DNA from: Phycisphaerae bacterium
GTDB taxonomy: Bacteria; Planctomycetota; Phycisphaerae; Tepidisphaerales; Tepidisphaeraceae
Length of the DNA stretch: 64,000 nt
Assembly (NCBI GenBank): GCA_025924315.1
Contig: JAICIO010000020.1
Span: forward strand, 1-64,000
Reading direction: 5' to 3'
Shown here: positions 14,913 to 22,469 of the stretch, piece after piece
Position numbering within the stretch: the stretch's first letter is position 1
Layout of the letters: each line of letters begins with the position of its first letter
Notes under the pieces: model-generated
What the model saw: the letters and a program-made list of their open reading frames with translations, nothing else
Told to the model about the DNA's origin: nothing
Databases searched by the model: none
Position numbers and translations under genes: made by a program

Positions 14913-16508
14913 ATGCCGAATCCGGAACTCATGCGAATCGTGGACGGAATTGCCCGCGATAAAAATATTGATCGTGAACAGGTTTACTCGGACATCGAGC
15001 AGGCCGTCGCTTCGGGTCTGCGCAAACACTACAACACCGAAGACACCAACGAATTTGCGGTGACCGTTGATCGCACGAATGGCGATATTTCGCTGGCGCG
15101 GCAGGGAGAGATTTTGCCGCTGTCGGTCATGGGCCGGATCGGCGCGCAAACCGTCAAGCAGGTGATGATCCAGCTGATCCGCCAGGACGAGCGCGGCAGC
15201 ATCTACGAGGAATACAAAGATCGCGTCGGCACGATCGTGACCGGCACCATCGCCCGCTTCGAAGGCGGCGCGATGATCGTGAACCTCGGCCGCGTCGAAG
15301 GCATCATGCCGCGAAGCGAGCAGATCCCCGGCGAGCAGCATGAAGTCGGCGAGCGCGTGCAGGCGCTCATCCTGGAAGTGCGCGATACGCCCAGCGCCGT
15401 GAAGATCATCCTTTCTCGGTCGCATCCGGAACTGATTCGCCGGCTCTTCGAGCGCGAAGTGCCGGAAGTCGGCGAGCGAACGATCGAGATCAAGGCGCTG
15501 GCGCGCGAGCCCGGCCATCGTACGAAGATCGCGGTCAGCTCGATCGATTCGAAGGTCGATGCCGTCGGCGCGTGCGTCGGCGTGCGCGGCTCGCGAATCA
15601 AGAACATCGTCGACGAGCTCGGCGGCGAGAAGATCGACATCGTTCGCTGGAACGAGTCGTCGCAGATTCTCATCAGCAACGCCCTCAAGCCCGCGGAGGT
15701 GACGGAAGTCGCGCTCTGCTTCGAGCTTGGTCGCGCGACGGTGGTCGTGAACGACGATCAGCTGAGCCTTGCGATCGGCAAGCGCGGGCAGAACGTTCGT
15801 CTCGCGGCGCGTCTCACCGGATGGGACATCGACATTCTCACTCCGCCGGAATTCCAGAACGGCGTGCAGCGGCTCGACCAGACGCTCAAGAGCATGGAAG
15901 GCATCACGCAGGAAATGGTCGACAAGATCGTGGCGCTGGGCCTCATCGACGTGCGCGACATCGAAGAAGTCGGCACCGGTCCGTTGATGGAAGAGCTCGG
16001 CCTCGACGAAGAGTTCGCTCAGAAGATCGTCGATCGCTGCGCCGAAGAGGCGAAGATTGTCGCGGTCGAGCAGGAAGCGAAGAAGGCCGCGGATGCGAAA
16101 GCCAAGGCCGCCGACAGAGCGCTGCTGCAGGCAGGCACGAAGGGCGTGGACGGCGAAGCGTTCGCCAACCCGCTCCTTCCGCAAAATGCCGAAGCGGCGG
16201 TTCAAGCTGACGACACCGCGGCCGACACGAATCCGGATCGCAGGCACGGCGCGCTGGAAGCGACCGAAGGCGGCGCGCCCGAAATCATCACGCACGATTC
16301 GAAGTCGATCGCGGCCGAGGGCGAGTTGTCGCCCGAAGAGGAAGCGATCCATCCGGTGTCCGGCGTGGAGTCGGATGCCGAGCGCCAGCGCAAGGACCTG
16401 AACGACGAGAACGAGGACGCCGCGGCCCTGGCGGAAGGGCGTGTCGCTCCGCCGGCGCCGGCGTCGAATGAGCCGGTGTCGCAGATGAAACCGGACGATG
16501 AGGCGTGA
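14913..16508 (+). CDS. nusA: transcription termination/antitermination factor NusA
   Basis: A 531-residue NusA. The N-terminal RNA-polymerase-binding domain covers about residues 1-125, the S1 domain about 130-200 (DRVGTIVTGTIARFEGGAMI), and two KH domains about 225-345 (GACVGVRGSRIKNIVDELGG; LAIGKRGQNVRLAARLTGW). A helix-hairpin-helix-like segment follows (about 355-380). The last 150 residues are an Ala/Glu-rich acidic tail of low complexity. It binds elongating polymerase and controls pausing. It is followed by infB, the standard neighbour. The AGAGAGAGGAC stretch upstream of the ATG serves as ribosome binding site. Confidence 0.95.
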   Translation: MPNPELMRIVDGIARDKNIDREQVYSDIEQAVASGLRKHYNTEDTNEFAVTVDRTNGDISLARQGEILPLSVMGRIGAQTVKQVMIQLIRQDERGSIYEEYKDRVGTIVTGTIARFEGGAMIVNLGRVEGIMPRSEQIPGEQHEVGERVQALILEVRDTPSAVKIILSRSHPELIRRLFEREVPEVGERTIEIKALAREPGHRTKIAVSSIDSKVDAVGACVGVRGSRIKNIVDELGGEKIDIVRWNESSQILISNALKPAEVTEVALCFELGRATVVVNDDQLSLAIGKRGQNVRLAARLTGWDIDILTPPEFQNGVQRLDQTLKSMEGITQEMVDKIVALGLIDVRDIEEVGTGPLMEELGLDEEFAQKIVDRCAEEAKIVAVEQEAKKAADAKAKAADRALLQAGTKGVDGEAFANPLLPQNAEAAVQADDTAADTNPDRRHGALEATEGGAPEIITHDSKSIAAEGELSPEEEAIHPVSGVESDAERQRKDLNDENEDAAALAEGRVAPPAPASNEPVSQMKPDDEA

Positions 16509-16682
16509 TTTTGATTACGGACCGCTGCGAGTTTGAGCGATCCGCGAGAGATAGGGAACGTACGATAGAGGAATCCGATTTTGGGTGTTGGACTGCGGAT
16601 TTTGGATTGATGTACGGGTCTCGCATTGGGCGGGACCAATCCAAATCTGTGATCCAGGATTCGAGATCCACTGGAGCTTGTT

Positions 16683-19598
16683 TTGGCAAAAGCGACGAAG
16701 AAAGCTGGCGTTCGAGTGAACCAGCTTGCGCAGGAACTGAGTGTCGAAAGCAAAGACATTCTCTCGAAGCTGCGCAGCGAAGGCTTGGATTGGGCGCCCA
16801 ATCACATGAGCACCCTGACGATGGGTCAGGCCGAGACCGTACGCGAATGGGTCAACAGTGGGGAGATTGCGCGCAGTGAGAGCGGGGGCGGAGTGGGCAC
16901 CGCGACCGCGGAAGCCCCGCCCGAAGGGTCCGCCAAGCCGAAGGCTCCACGTCGCAAGACGACCAAGAAAGCGCCCGCGGCTGACGAAGCTGTTGAAATG
17001 CCGTCAGCTGAAACGACCGAAAGCGCCGCGCCAACGGTTAAAGCCCCGGTCGTGGAAGCGCCGCTTGCCGAAGCGCCCGCGCCCGCTGCGATGGAAGCGC
17101 CGGCCGCTCCGGTTGCGCCAAAGGCCAAGCCACACGTCAAGAAAGAAATACCGCACGCAGCGCCGGAAGCGCCCGCGGCGCCTCATGCACCCGCGATCAG
17201 CGCTGAAGCGCCGACGCCGACTGCGCCTGCTGCTCCCGCCGCGCAAACGCCTCCCCCCGCGGCGCCACCGAAGCCGGCGGTTGTCGCGCCGGAACACACG
17301 CGTCCCGCGTCGCGCCCGACAATCACGCTCGCGAATCGTGGTGGCGCGGTGCCGCAAGCGCCCGTGCGCCGTCCGGTCACGCCCGCGCCGCAGCTGAATC
17401 GTCCCGCGCCCGCGAGCATTCAAGGCCCGCGCGTGGTGCGCGAAGAAAAGCCCGACCCGCTGCCGGCTCCGCGTCCGCGCCGTCCGATGGGCGGGCCGAA
17501 TCTCGATGGCCCCGGCGGCGTTACGCAGGCCCGCACGCAAGGCGGCCGCGGCGTTCGCACCAGCGACGATGAGGGTGAAGACGACAAGAAGAAGGGCGCC
17601 GCCAACAAGAAAGGCGGCAGCTCGCTCTCCAATCGTCGTCGCGGGCCCGATGGTCGCCGCGGCGAAGCGATGGAGAAGCTCAAGGAATACACCGAAGCTG
17701 ACCTCATTGAGCGCCGCGATCGCCTCAACGCCGCCGCGAGCTATCGCACCGGCTTCGACTCGCACCTCAAGAAGAGCAGCGAGCGCGGCACGCACGCGAT
17801 CGCCAAGACGGGCGTGCAAAAGGGCGAGCCGATCGAGATCGAAGAACCGATTACGGTGAAGTCGCTCTCCGCCACGCTCGGCATCAAGAGCAACGACATC
17901 ATCAAGAAGCTCATGTCGCAAGGTGTCTTCGCGAACGTCAACCAGGCGCTCGACACCGAGACGGCTCAGGCCATTGCACTCGATTACGGCATCGAGCTCA
18001 CCATCGCTGTCGAACAGACGATGCAGGAGGAACTGCTGGCAGAATTCGAAGCGCGAGAAAACGTCGACAATCTCGTTCCACGACCGCCGGTCGTCACGAT
18101 CCTTGGTCACGTCGACCACGGCAAGACTTCGCTGCTCGACAAGATCCGCAGCGCCAACGTCGCCGCGGGCGAGGCCGGCGGCATCACGCAGCACACCGCC
18201 GCATGGATGGTCGAGATTGAAACCGAGGGCGAGAAGAAACGTGTCACGTTCATCGATACGCCGGGCCACCATGCGTTCACCCGCATGCGTGCCCGCGGGG
18301 CGAATATGACCGACGTCGTCGTGCTCGTGGTGGGCGCCGTCGAAGGCGTCATGCCGCAGACGGTCGAGTCGATCAACCACGCCCGCGCCGCCGGCGTGCC
18401 GATCGTCGTCGCGCTCAACAAGATCGATCGCCCGGATGCGAATCCGGACATGGTGCTCGGCCAGCTCGCCGCCAACAACCTCAACCCGGTTGAGTGGGGC
18501 GGCGACACCGAAGTGATCCGCACCAGCGCGGTCACCGGGCAGGGCGTCAAGGAACTGCTCGAAAATCTCAATTACCAGGCGGAGTTGCTCGAACTGAAAG
18601 CCGATCCGACCGCTCCCGCTCGCGGCAGCGTGATCGAATCGCGCGTCGATCCGGGCCTCGGTTCGGTCGCGACCGTTCTCGTGCAGGACGGCACGCTGAA
18701 GGTCGGCGATGTACTTCTGTCGGGCCCGGGCTATGGCCGCATTCGCAGCCTGCTCGACGACAACGGCAAGCCAATTCAGGAAGCCGGCCCGAGCACACCC
18801 GTCATCGTTAGCGGGCTCGATCAACTTCCCGACGCCGGCGACAAGTTCTTCGTCGTCGAGAACATCGACCGCGCTCGCTCGATCGCCGAGGAACGTGCGA
18901 CGCTCGCCCGCCAGAATCAGCTGGCCGGCCAGAACAAGGTCACGCTCGACAACCTCTTCGCCACCATCAAGGAAGGCGAGATCAAGACGATCAACCTGAT
19001 CATCAAGGGTGACGTCCAGGGTTCGGTCGAGACGCTCACGCAGACGGTGACGGATCAGAACACCGACGAAGTCCGCGTTCGCGTGATTCACAGCGCGGTA
19101 GGCGCGATCAGCGAAAGCGACGTCGAATTGGCGGACGCTTCGGACGCGGTCATCATCGGCTTCAACGTGGTGCCGGACGAAGCCGCCCGCGCGATGGCCG
19201 AGCAGCGCCGCGTCGAGATCCGCACCTATCGCGTCATCTACGAAATCTTCGACGATCTGAAGAAAGCGCTCAGCGGCATGCTCGAGCCGGAAATCCGCGA
19301 GAAGCTGCACGGCCACGTGGAGATCCGCCAAGTGTTCAAGGTCAGCCGCATGGGCAACATCGCCGGCTGCTTCGTCACCGACGGCCACGTGCAGCGCGGC
19401 AGCAAGATCCGGCTCATCCGCAACGGCGCGATCGTGACGGAAGATCTTTCAATCGAGTCACTCAAGCGCATGAAGGACGACGTGAAGGAAGTGAAGGCCG
19501 GCTTCGAGTGCGGCATCAAGCTGGCCGGCTACGACGACATCAAAGTCGGCGACATCCTCGAAGCGTACGTACGAGAAACGATCCAGCGGACGCTGTAG
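16683..19598 (+). CDS. infB: translation initiation factor IF-2
   Basis: A 971-residue IF-2 starting at TTG 16683, supported by GGAG six bases upstream and by the IF2_N-like opening [19 protein letters not shown]. Residues about 80-330 form a long Pro/Ala/Lys/Arg-rich linker. The G domain has GHVDHGKTS (about 474), DTPGHHAF (about 525) and NKID (about 579). The remaining C-terminal domains place initiator tRNA. It is a cytosolic GTPase of 70S initiation. The 174 bases between nusA and infB hold a GGATTTTGGATTG word and its inverse but no gene. The gene follows nusA as usual. Confidence 0.96.
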   Translation: MAKATKKAGVRVNQLAQELSVESKDILSKLRSEGLDWAPNHMSTLTMGQAETVREWVNSGEIARSESGGGVGTATAEAPPEGSAKPKAPRRKTTKKAPAADEAVEMPSAETTESAAPTVKAPVVEAPLAEAPAPAAMEAPAAPVAPKAKPHVKKEIPHAAPEAPAAPHAPAISAEAPTPTAPAAPAAQTPPPAAPPKPAVVAPEHTRPASRPTITLANRGGAVPQAPVRRPVTPAPQLNRPAPASIQGPRVVREEKPDPLPAPRPRRPMGGPNLDGPGGVTQARTQGGRGVRTSDDEGEDDKKKGAANKKGGSSLSNRRRGPDGRRGEAMEKLKEYTEADLIERRDRLNAAASYRTGFDSHLKKSSERGTHAIAKTGVQKGEPIEIEEPITVKSLSATLGIKSNDIIKKLMSQGVFANVNQALDTETAQAIALDYGIELTIAVEQTMQEELLAEFEARENVDNLVPRPPVVTILGHVDHGKTSLLDKIRSANVAAGEAGGITQHTAAWMVEIETEGEKKRVTFIDTPGHHAFTRMRARGANMTDVVVLVVGAVEGVMPQTVESINHARAAGVPIVVALNKIDRPDANPDMVLGQLAANNLNPVEWGGDTEVIRTSAVTGQGVKELLENLNYQAELLELKADPTAPARGSVIESRVDPGLGSVATVLVQDGTLKVGDVLLSGPGYGRIRSLLDDNGKPIQEAGPSTPVIVSGLDQLPDAGDKFFVVENIDRARSIAEERATLARQNQLAGQNKVTLDNLFATIKEGEIKTINLIIKGDVQGSVETLTQTVTDQNTDEVRVRVIHSAVGAISESDVELADASDAVIIGFNVVPDEAARAMAEQRRVEIRTYRVIYEIFDDLKKALSGMLEPEIREKLHGHVEIRQVFKVSRMGNIAGCFVTDGHVQRGSKIRLIRNGAIVTEDLSIESLKRMKDDVKEVKAGFECGIKLAGYDDIKVGDILEAYVRETIQRTL

Positions 19599-19603
19599 CA
19601 AAT

Positions 19604-19674
19604 AAGGATGAAGGATGAATTATGAAGGATGAAGCAACGGATTTTCATCATTCATAATTCATCCTTCATAATTC
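19604..19674. repeat. AAGGATGAATTATGAAGGATG palindrome
   Basis: Left arm is built of AAGGATGAA and AATTATGAAGG words and the right arm of their complements (TTCATAATTCATCCTTCATA). It sits between infB and a lipoprotein gene; the ATG of the latter is three bases after it. Confidence 0.8.
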
Positions 19675-19676
19675 TG

Positions 19677-19913
19677 ATGCTGCGACTTGTACTTGTGGTG
19701 ACGGCTATGACGCTCCTCGCCGGTTGTGCCGGCGACAAGCTTCGTGGCGAGGCGTATCAGCCGACGGACAACGACACGCCGTTCGGTGGTGGGTTTCCGG
19801 CGTCGCATCATCCCGGTGGCGATCCATTCAGCGCGAACAGTCGTCGCACCGAGATTCGCATAACGCCGCAAGGTCCATTGCAAGGCGACCCAAACGCGGC
19901 GCCACAGCGCTGA
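19677..19913 (+). CDS. small lipoprotein
   Basis: A 78-residue product with signal LRLVLVVTAMTLLAGC, lipobox LLAGC, and a short polar mature region rich in Pro, Gly and His (FGGGFPASHHPGGDPF). No known domain. ATG 19677 is the start that puts the signal peptide first; the longer upstream frame runs through the repeat. It sits inside the translation block between infB and the DUF503 gene, but nothing ties its job to translation. Confidence 0.65.
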   Translation: MLRLVLVVTAMTLLAGCAGDKLRGEAYQPTDNDTPFGGGFPASHHPGGDPFSANSRRTEIRITPQGPLQGDPNAAPQR

Positions 19914-19926
19914 GCGTGTGGCCAAT

Positions 19927-20006
19927 GTCATCCTGGGCGAAGCGAAGGATCTCGGGATTCAGAAGGTCGTTCGATTTTGGAGATCCTTCGCTTCGCCGAG
20001 GATGAC
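19927..20006. repeat. GTCATCCTG-GCGAAGCGAAGGATC palindrome
   Basis: GTCATCCTGGGCGAAGCGAA continuing into GGATCTC (19927-19953) is mirrored by GAGATCC-TTCGCTTCGCCGAGGATGAC (to 20006). It ends 10 bases before the DUF503 start, so it lies in that gene's leader. This word is widespread in bacterial intergenic DNA. Confidence 0.8.
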
Positions 20007-20015
20007 GAAAGCGAA

Positions 20016-20297
20016 ATGGTCGTTGGCGTTTTGCAGATCGAGCTCACCGTCATCGACGCGATGTCCCTTAAAGACAAGCGGCGGGTGATCAAGAGCATCA
20101 AGGACCGCATCGCCCACGCGCACAACGTTTCGATCGCGGAGGTCGGCGCGCTCGACGAGCATCGCCGGGCGATTCTGGGAATGGCGATGGTCGCCAACGA
20201 CAAGGCCTACGTCGAAGGCGGCCTGAGCAAGCTCGTCGATTTCGTGCGGATGGTCCCGCAGGTGAGCTTGATCGATTACCAGATCGATCTTTTGTGA
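20016..20297 (+). CDS. DUF503 family protein (YlxP-like)
   Basis: A 93-residue ferredoxin-fold-like protein. It opens VVGVLQIELTVIDAMSLKDK, with the family hallmark SLKDKRRVIKS, and has NVSIAEVG and an HRRAILGMAMV strand. DUF503 proteins regularly lie between infB and rbfA, as here, and are thought to relate to ribosome or RNA function; no activity is established. The ATG at 20016 fits the family N-terminus. The next gene rbfA is separated from it by a hairpin repeat. Confidence 0.85.
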   Translation: MVVGVLQIELTVIDAMSLKDKRRVIKSIKDRIAHAHNVSIAEVGALDEHRRAILGMAMVANDKAYVEGGLSKLVDFVRMVPQVSLIDYQIDLL

Positions 20298-20298
20298 A

Positions 20299-20376
20299 GG
20301 AACCGCAGATACACGCAGATGAACGCAGATTAAGAATTGCTTTTATCTGCGTTCATCTGCGTCCATCTGCGGTTTC
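20299..20376. repeat. CGCAGATGAACGCAGAT hairpin before rbfA
   Basis: Left arm 20299-20330 and right arm 20345-20376 are inverted copies of the outer word family of 1952-2344, with a 14-base loop. It ends five bases before the rbfA ATG and therefore occupies the place of its ribosome binding site. Confidence 0.85.
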
Positions 20377-20381
20377 AAAAT

Positions 20382-20816
20382 ATGTCGCGAAGAACGGAAA
20401 GAGTCGGCAGCACGATCCAGCAGGAGCTGGCGCAGATCATCATGCGCGAGCTGAACGATCCGCGCCTCACCGGCATGCCGAGCATCACGCGCGTGAAGGT
20501 CTCGCCGGATCTTTCCATCGCCGACGTGTATATCACCGTCATGGGCACGCCCGGCCAGCAGAATGCGGCGCTGAATGCGTTGCGTCACTCCGCCGGCCTG
20601 ATGCGCACGAAGCTCACGGGCCAGCTGACGCTTCGCCAGGCGCCGTATCTCAAATTTCACATCGACGAAAACCTGAAGAAGGAATTGGAAGTTCTCGATC
20701 TCCTGCGCAAAGCGCGCGAGGAGAACGAGGAGCTGGAACGAAAGCGCGCCGAAGCGGACTCGCCGGGGCGAGCGGAATCGGACGAACTCGAAGAGCATCA
20801 AGAGAAATCTGAATGA
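20382..20816 (+). CDS. rbfA: 30S ribosome-binding factor A
   Basis: A 144-residue RbfA: RRTERVGSTIQQELAQIIMR opening, then DPRLTGMPSITRVKVSPDLS with the KH-like fold, and APYLKFHIDENL near residue 88. A charged C-terminal tail (Glu/Arg/Ser) extends beyond the core. The protein helps 30S maturation and 16S rRNA 5'-end processing. It overlaps the next gene by an ATGA. Because a hairpin repeat occupies the leader, the start has no Shine-Dalgarno site. Confidence 0.94.
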   Translation: MSRRTERVGSTIQQELAQIIMRELNDPRLTGMPSITRVKVSPDLSIADVYITVMGTPGQQNAALNALRHSAGLMRTKLTGQLTLRQAPYLKFHIDENLKKELEVLDLLRKAREENEELERKRAEADSPGRAESDELEEHQEKSE

Positions 20817-22411
20817 AAAACGCAGGGAAACACGCGGACAAACTCAAGAGCGTCCACAAGAAGCTCGTTAAAGAACACAAGCCCGAAGCGAAGCAATCGC
20901 AGGAAGCGCTCAAGGCGCTCGTCCGCGGGGCGATGAGCTATGACGTCACCGACGCGCGCGCCGAAGACGCGATGAAGGCGATCGAGAAAGAGTTCGTCGA
21001 TCTGAACGAGCTTCGCGTCGCGACGGACCTGGAGATCCAGGAGCTGCTGGGCACGCGCTATCCGCAGATCGAGAAGCGCGTGGCGATGATCACGCAGTCG
21101 CTCAACAACATCTTCGAGCGCGAGCACACGTTGAGCCTCGATCGCCTGAAAGAGATCAGCCGCCGCGACGCGCGGCAGTTCCTCCGCGAGCTGCCGGAGA
21201 TTCATCCGTTCGTCGAAGCGTACGTGATGCTCTTCGCGTTCGACGGGCACACGATGCCGATCGACGATCGGATGCTCGAGTTCCTCAAGGAAGAGGAAGT
21301 GCTCGACCCGGAAACGACGCTCGAAGAGGCGCAGAAGTTTGTCGAGCATCACATGAAGGCGGAGGAGTGTCACGACCTGTATTTCTCGCTCCGCAAAGCT
21401 GCTGCAGAAGAGAAGAAGTCGAAGAAGAAAAAACGCACAGTTGCCGCTTGCGGTTTCGCAGATCAAAACGCATTCGATCTGCGAAACCGCAAGCGGCCGA
21501 ACATAGCAATTGAAATGACTGACAAGCTTCCAAGTTCCTCGCTGCGCCTGGGCCTTCCCAGTGGCAGCATGCAGAACTCGACGATCGAGCTCTTCGGCCG
21601 CGCCGGGTACAAGATCAACATAAGCGAGCGCTCCGTCTTTCCGCGGATCGATGACGATAAGATCTCCGCGATCCTTTTCCGCGCGCAGGAAATCAGCCGC
21701 TATGTCGCGGACGGCATCGTCGATTGCGGCCTGACCGGCTACGACTGGGTGCTCGAAAACGGCAACGAAAAGGACGTCGTCGAAATCTGCGACCTGACCT
21801 ACAGCCGCGGAAGCACCAATCCGGCGCGATGGGTTCTTTGCGTGCCGGATGAAAGTCCGATCCGCGAAGCGAAGGATTTCGAAGGCAAGATCATCGCGAC
21901 CGAGCTCGTGAATGTGACGCGCCGCTACTTCGCGGATCGTGGCGTGAAGAACGTGACGGTCGAATTCTCCTGGGGCACGACGGAAGTCAAAGCCCGCATC
22001 CTCGACGGCATCGTCGATCTCACCGAAACCGGCAGCTCCATTCGCGCGAACAATCTCCGCGTGATCGACACGCTGCTCACGAGCAACATCCGCTTCATCG
22101 CGAACAAGGCGGCGTGGGACATTCCCTGGAAGCGCGAAAAGATGGAAAACATCGCCATGCTTCTCCGCGGGGCGATGGAAGCGCGGGCGAAGGTCGGGCT
22201 GAAGATGAACGTGCCGGAAGCGAAGCTCGCGGAGGTGGTTGCGTTTCTGCCGGCGGAGAAAAGCCCGACCGTCAGCCGCCTGAGCGATCAGCAATGGGTC
22301 GCGGTCGAAGTGATCCTCGAAGAAAAGCAGGAGCGCGAACTGATCCCGCGGCTAAAGCGCGCTGGCGCGACGGGGATCATCACGTATCCGCTGAATAAAG
22401 TGATTCCGTAA
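20813..22411 (+). CDS. HhH endonuclease III-like protein fused in frame to HisG
   Basis: One open frame of 532 codons. Residues 1-205 form a helical protein like planctomycete endonuclease III-related proteins (AMSYDVTDARAEDAMKAIEK, ELLGTRYPQIEKRVAMI, LREL); the usual catalytic Lys and the iron-sulfur Cys set are not evident, so activity is doubtful. Residues about 210-229 are encoded by a palindromic repeat (21443-21497). From residue 235 (ATG 21515) a complete HisG begins. Either a true fusion is made, or HisG starts internally and the upstream gene has lost its stop to the repeat. The gene overlaps rbfA by four bases. Confidence 0.7.
   Translation: MKNAGKHADKLKSVHKKLVKEHKPEAKQSQEALKALVRGAMSYDVTDARAEDAMKAIEKEFVDLNELRVATDLEIQELLGTRYPQIEKRVAMITQSLNNIFEREHTLSLDRLKEISRRDARQFLRELPEIHPFVEAYVMLFAFDGHTMPIDDRMLEFLKEEEVLDPETTLEEAQKFVEHHMKAEECHDLYFSLRKAAAEEKKSKKKKRTVAACGFADQNAFDLRNRKRPNIAIEMTDKLPSSSLRLGLPSGSMQNSTIELFGRAGYKINISERSVFPRIDDDKISAILFRAQEISRYVADGIVDCGLTGYDWVLENGNEKDVVEICDLTYSRGSTNPARWVLCVPDESPIREAKDFEGKIIATELVNVTRRYFADRGVKNVTVEFSWGTTEVKARILDGIVDLTETGSSIRANNLRVIDTLLTSNIRFIANKAAWDIPWKREKMENIAMLLRGAMEARAKVGLKMNVPEAKLAEVVAFLPAEKSPTVSRLSDQQWVAVEVILEEKQERELIPRLKRAGATGIITYPLNKVIP
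21443..21497. repeat. palindromic repeat, family E copy 1, inside a coding frame
   Basis: Perfect 22-bp stems: GCCGCTTGCGGTTTCGCAGA plus TC, and its exact complement, separated by about 11 bases. It is translated without a stop between the HhH part and HisG. Copies at 59223-59272 (20-bp stems) and, diverged, at 55801-55849 are intergenic. Confidence 0.9.
21515..22411 (+). CDS. hisG: ATP phosphoribosyltransferase, long form
   Basis: From ATG 21515 the product is 298 residues, the length of a long-form HisG with the regulatory C-terminal domain. It opens LRLGLPSGSMQNSTIELF, with GIVDCGLTGYDW and the phosphate-binding DLTETGSSIRANNLR near residue 170. It catalyses the first step of histidine synthesis, joining ATP and PRPP; the C-terminal domain usually carries histidine feedback. 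No other his gene is adjacent. There is no clear Shine-Dalgarno site, so translation may depend on the upstream frame. This internal start is the conventional gene; the 20813 entry shows the whole frame. Confidence 0.9.
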   Translation: MTDKLPSSSLRLGLPSGSMQNSTIELFGRAGYKINISERSVFPRIDDDKISAILFRAQEISRYVADGIVDCGLTGYDWVLENGNEKDVVEICDLTYSRGSTNPARWVLCVPDESPIREAKDFEGKIIATELVNVTRRYFADRGVKNVTVEFSWGTTEVKARILDGIVDLTETGSSIRANNLRVIDTLLTSNIRFIANKAAWDIPWKREKMENIAMLLRGAMEARAKVGLKMNVPEAKLAEVVAFLPAEKSPTVSRLSDQQWVAVEVILEEKQERELIPRLKRAGATGIITYPLNKVIP

Positions 22412-22469
22412 GGATGACGGAATCGTGGCGCTCGTTTATTCGTTTAGCTTCACGAGCGGGTGGCCTAGA

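Noticed and set aside
14853-16352. 499-codon minus-strand frame over nusA
   Set aside because: Asp/Arg/Leu-rich shadow; the plus strand has full NusA domains.
17004-19388. 794-codon open frame on the minus strand over infB
   Set aside because: It is the antisense shadow of infB: the plus strand encodes a complete IF-2 and the minus frame has no family motif. High GC keeps antisense frames open.
20798-22294. 498-codon minus-strand frame over HhH-hisG
   Set aside because: Antisense to a well-supported HisG; no motif.
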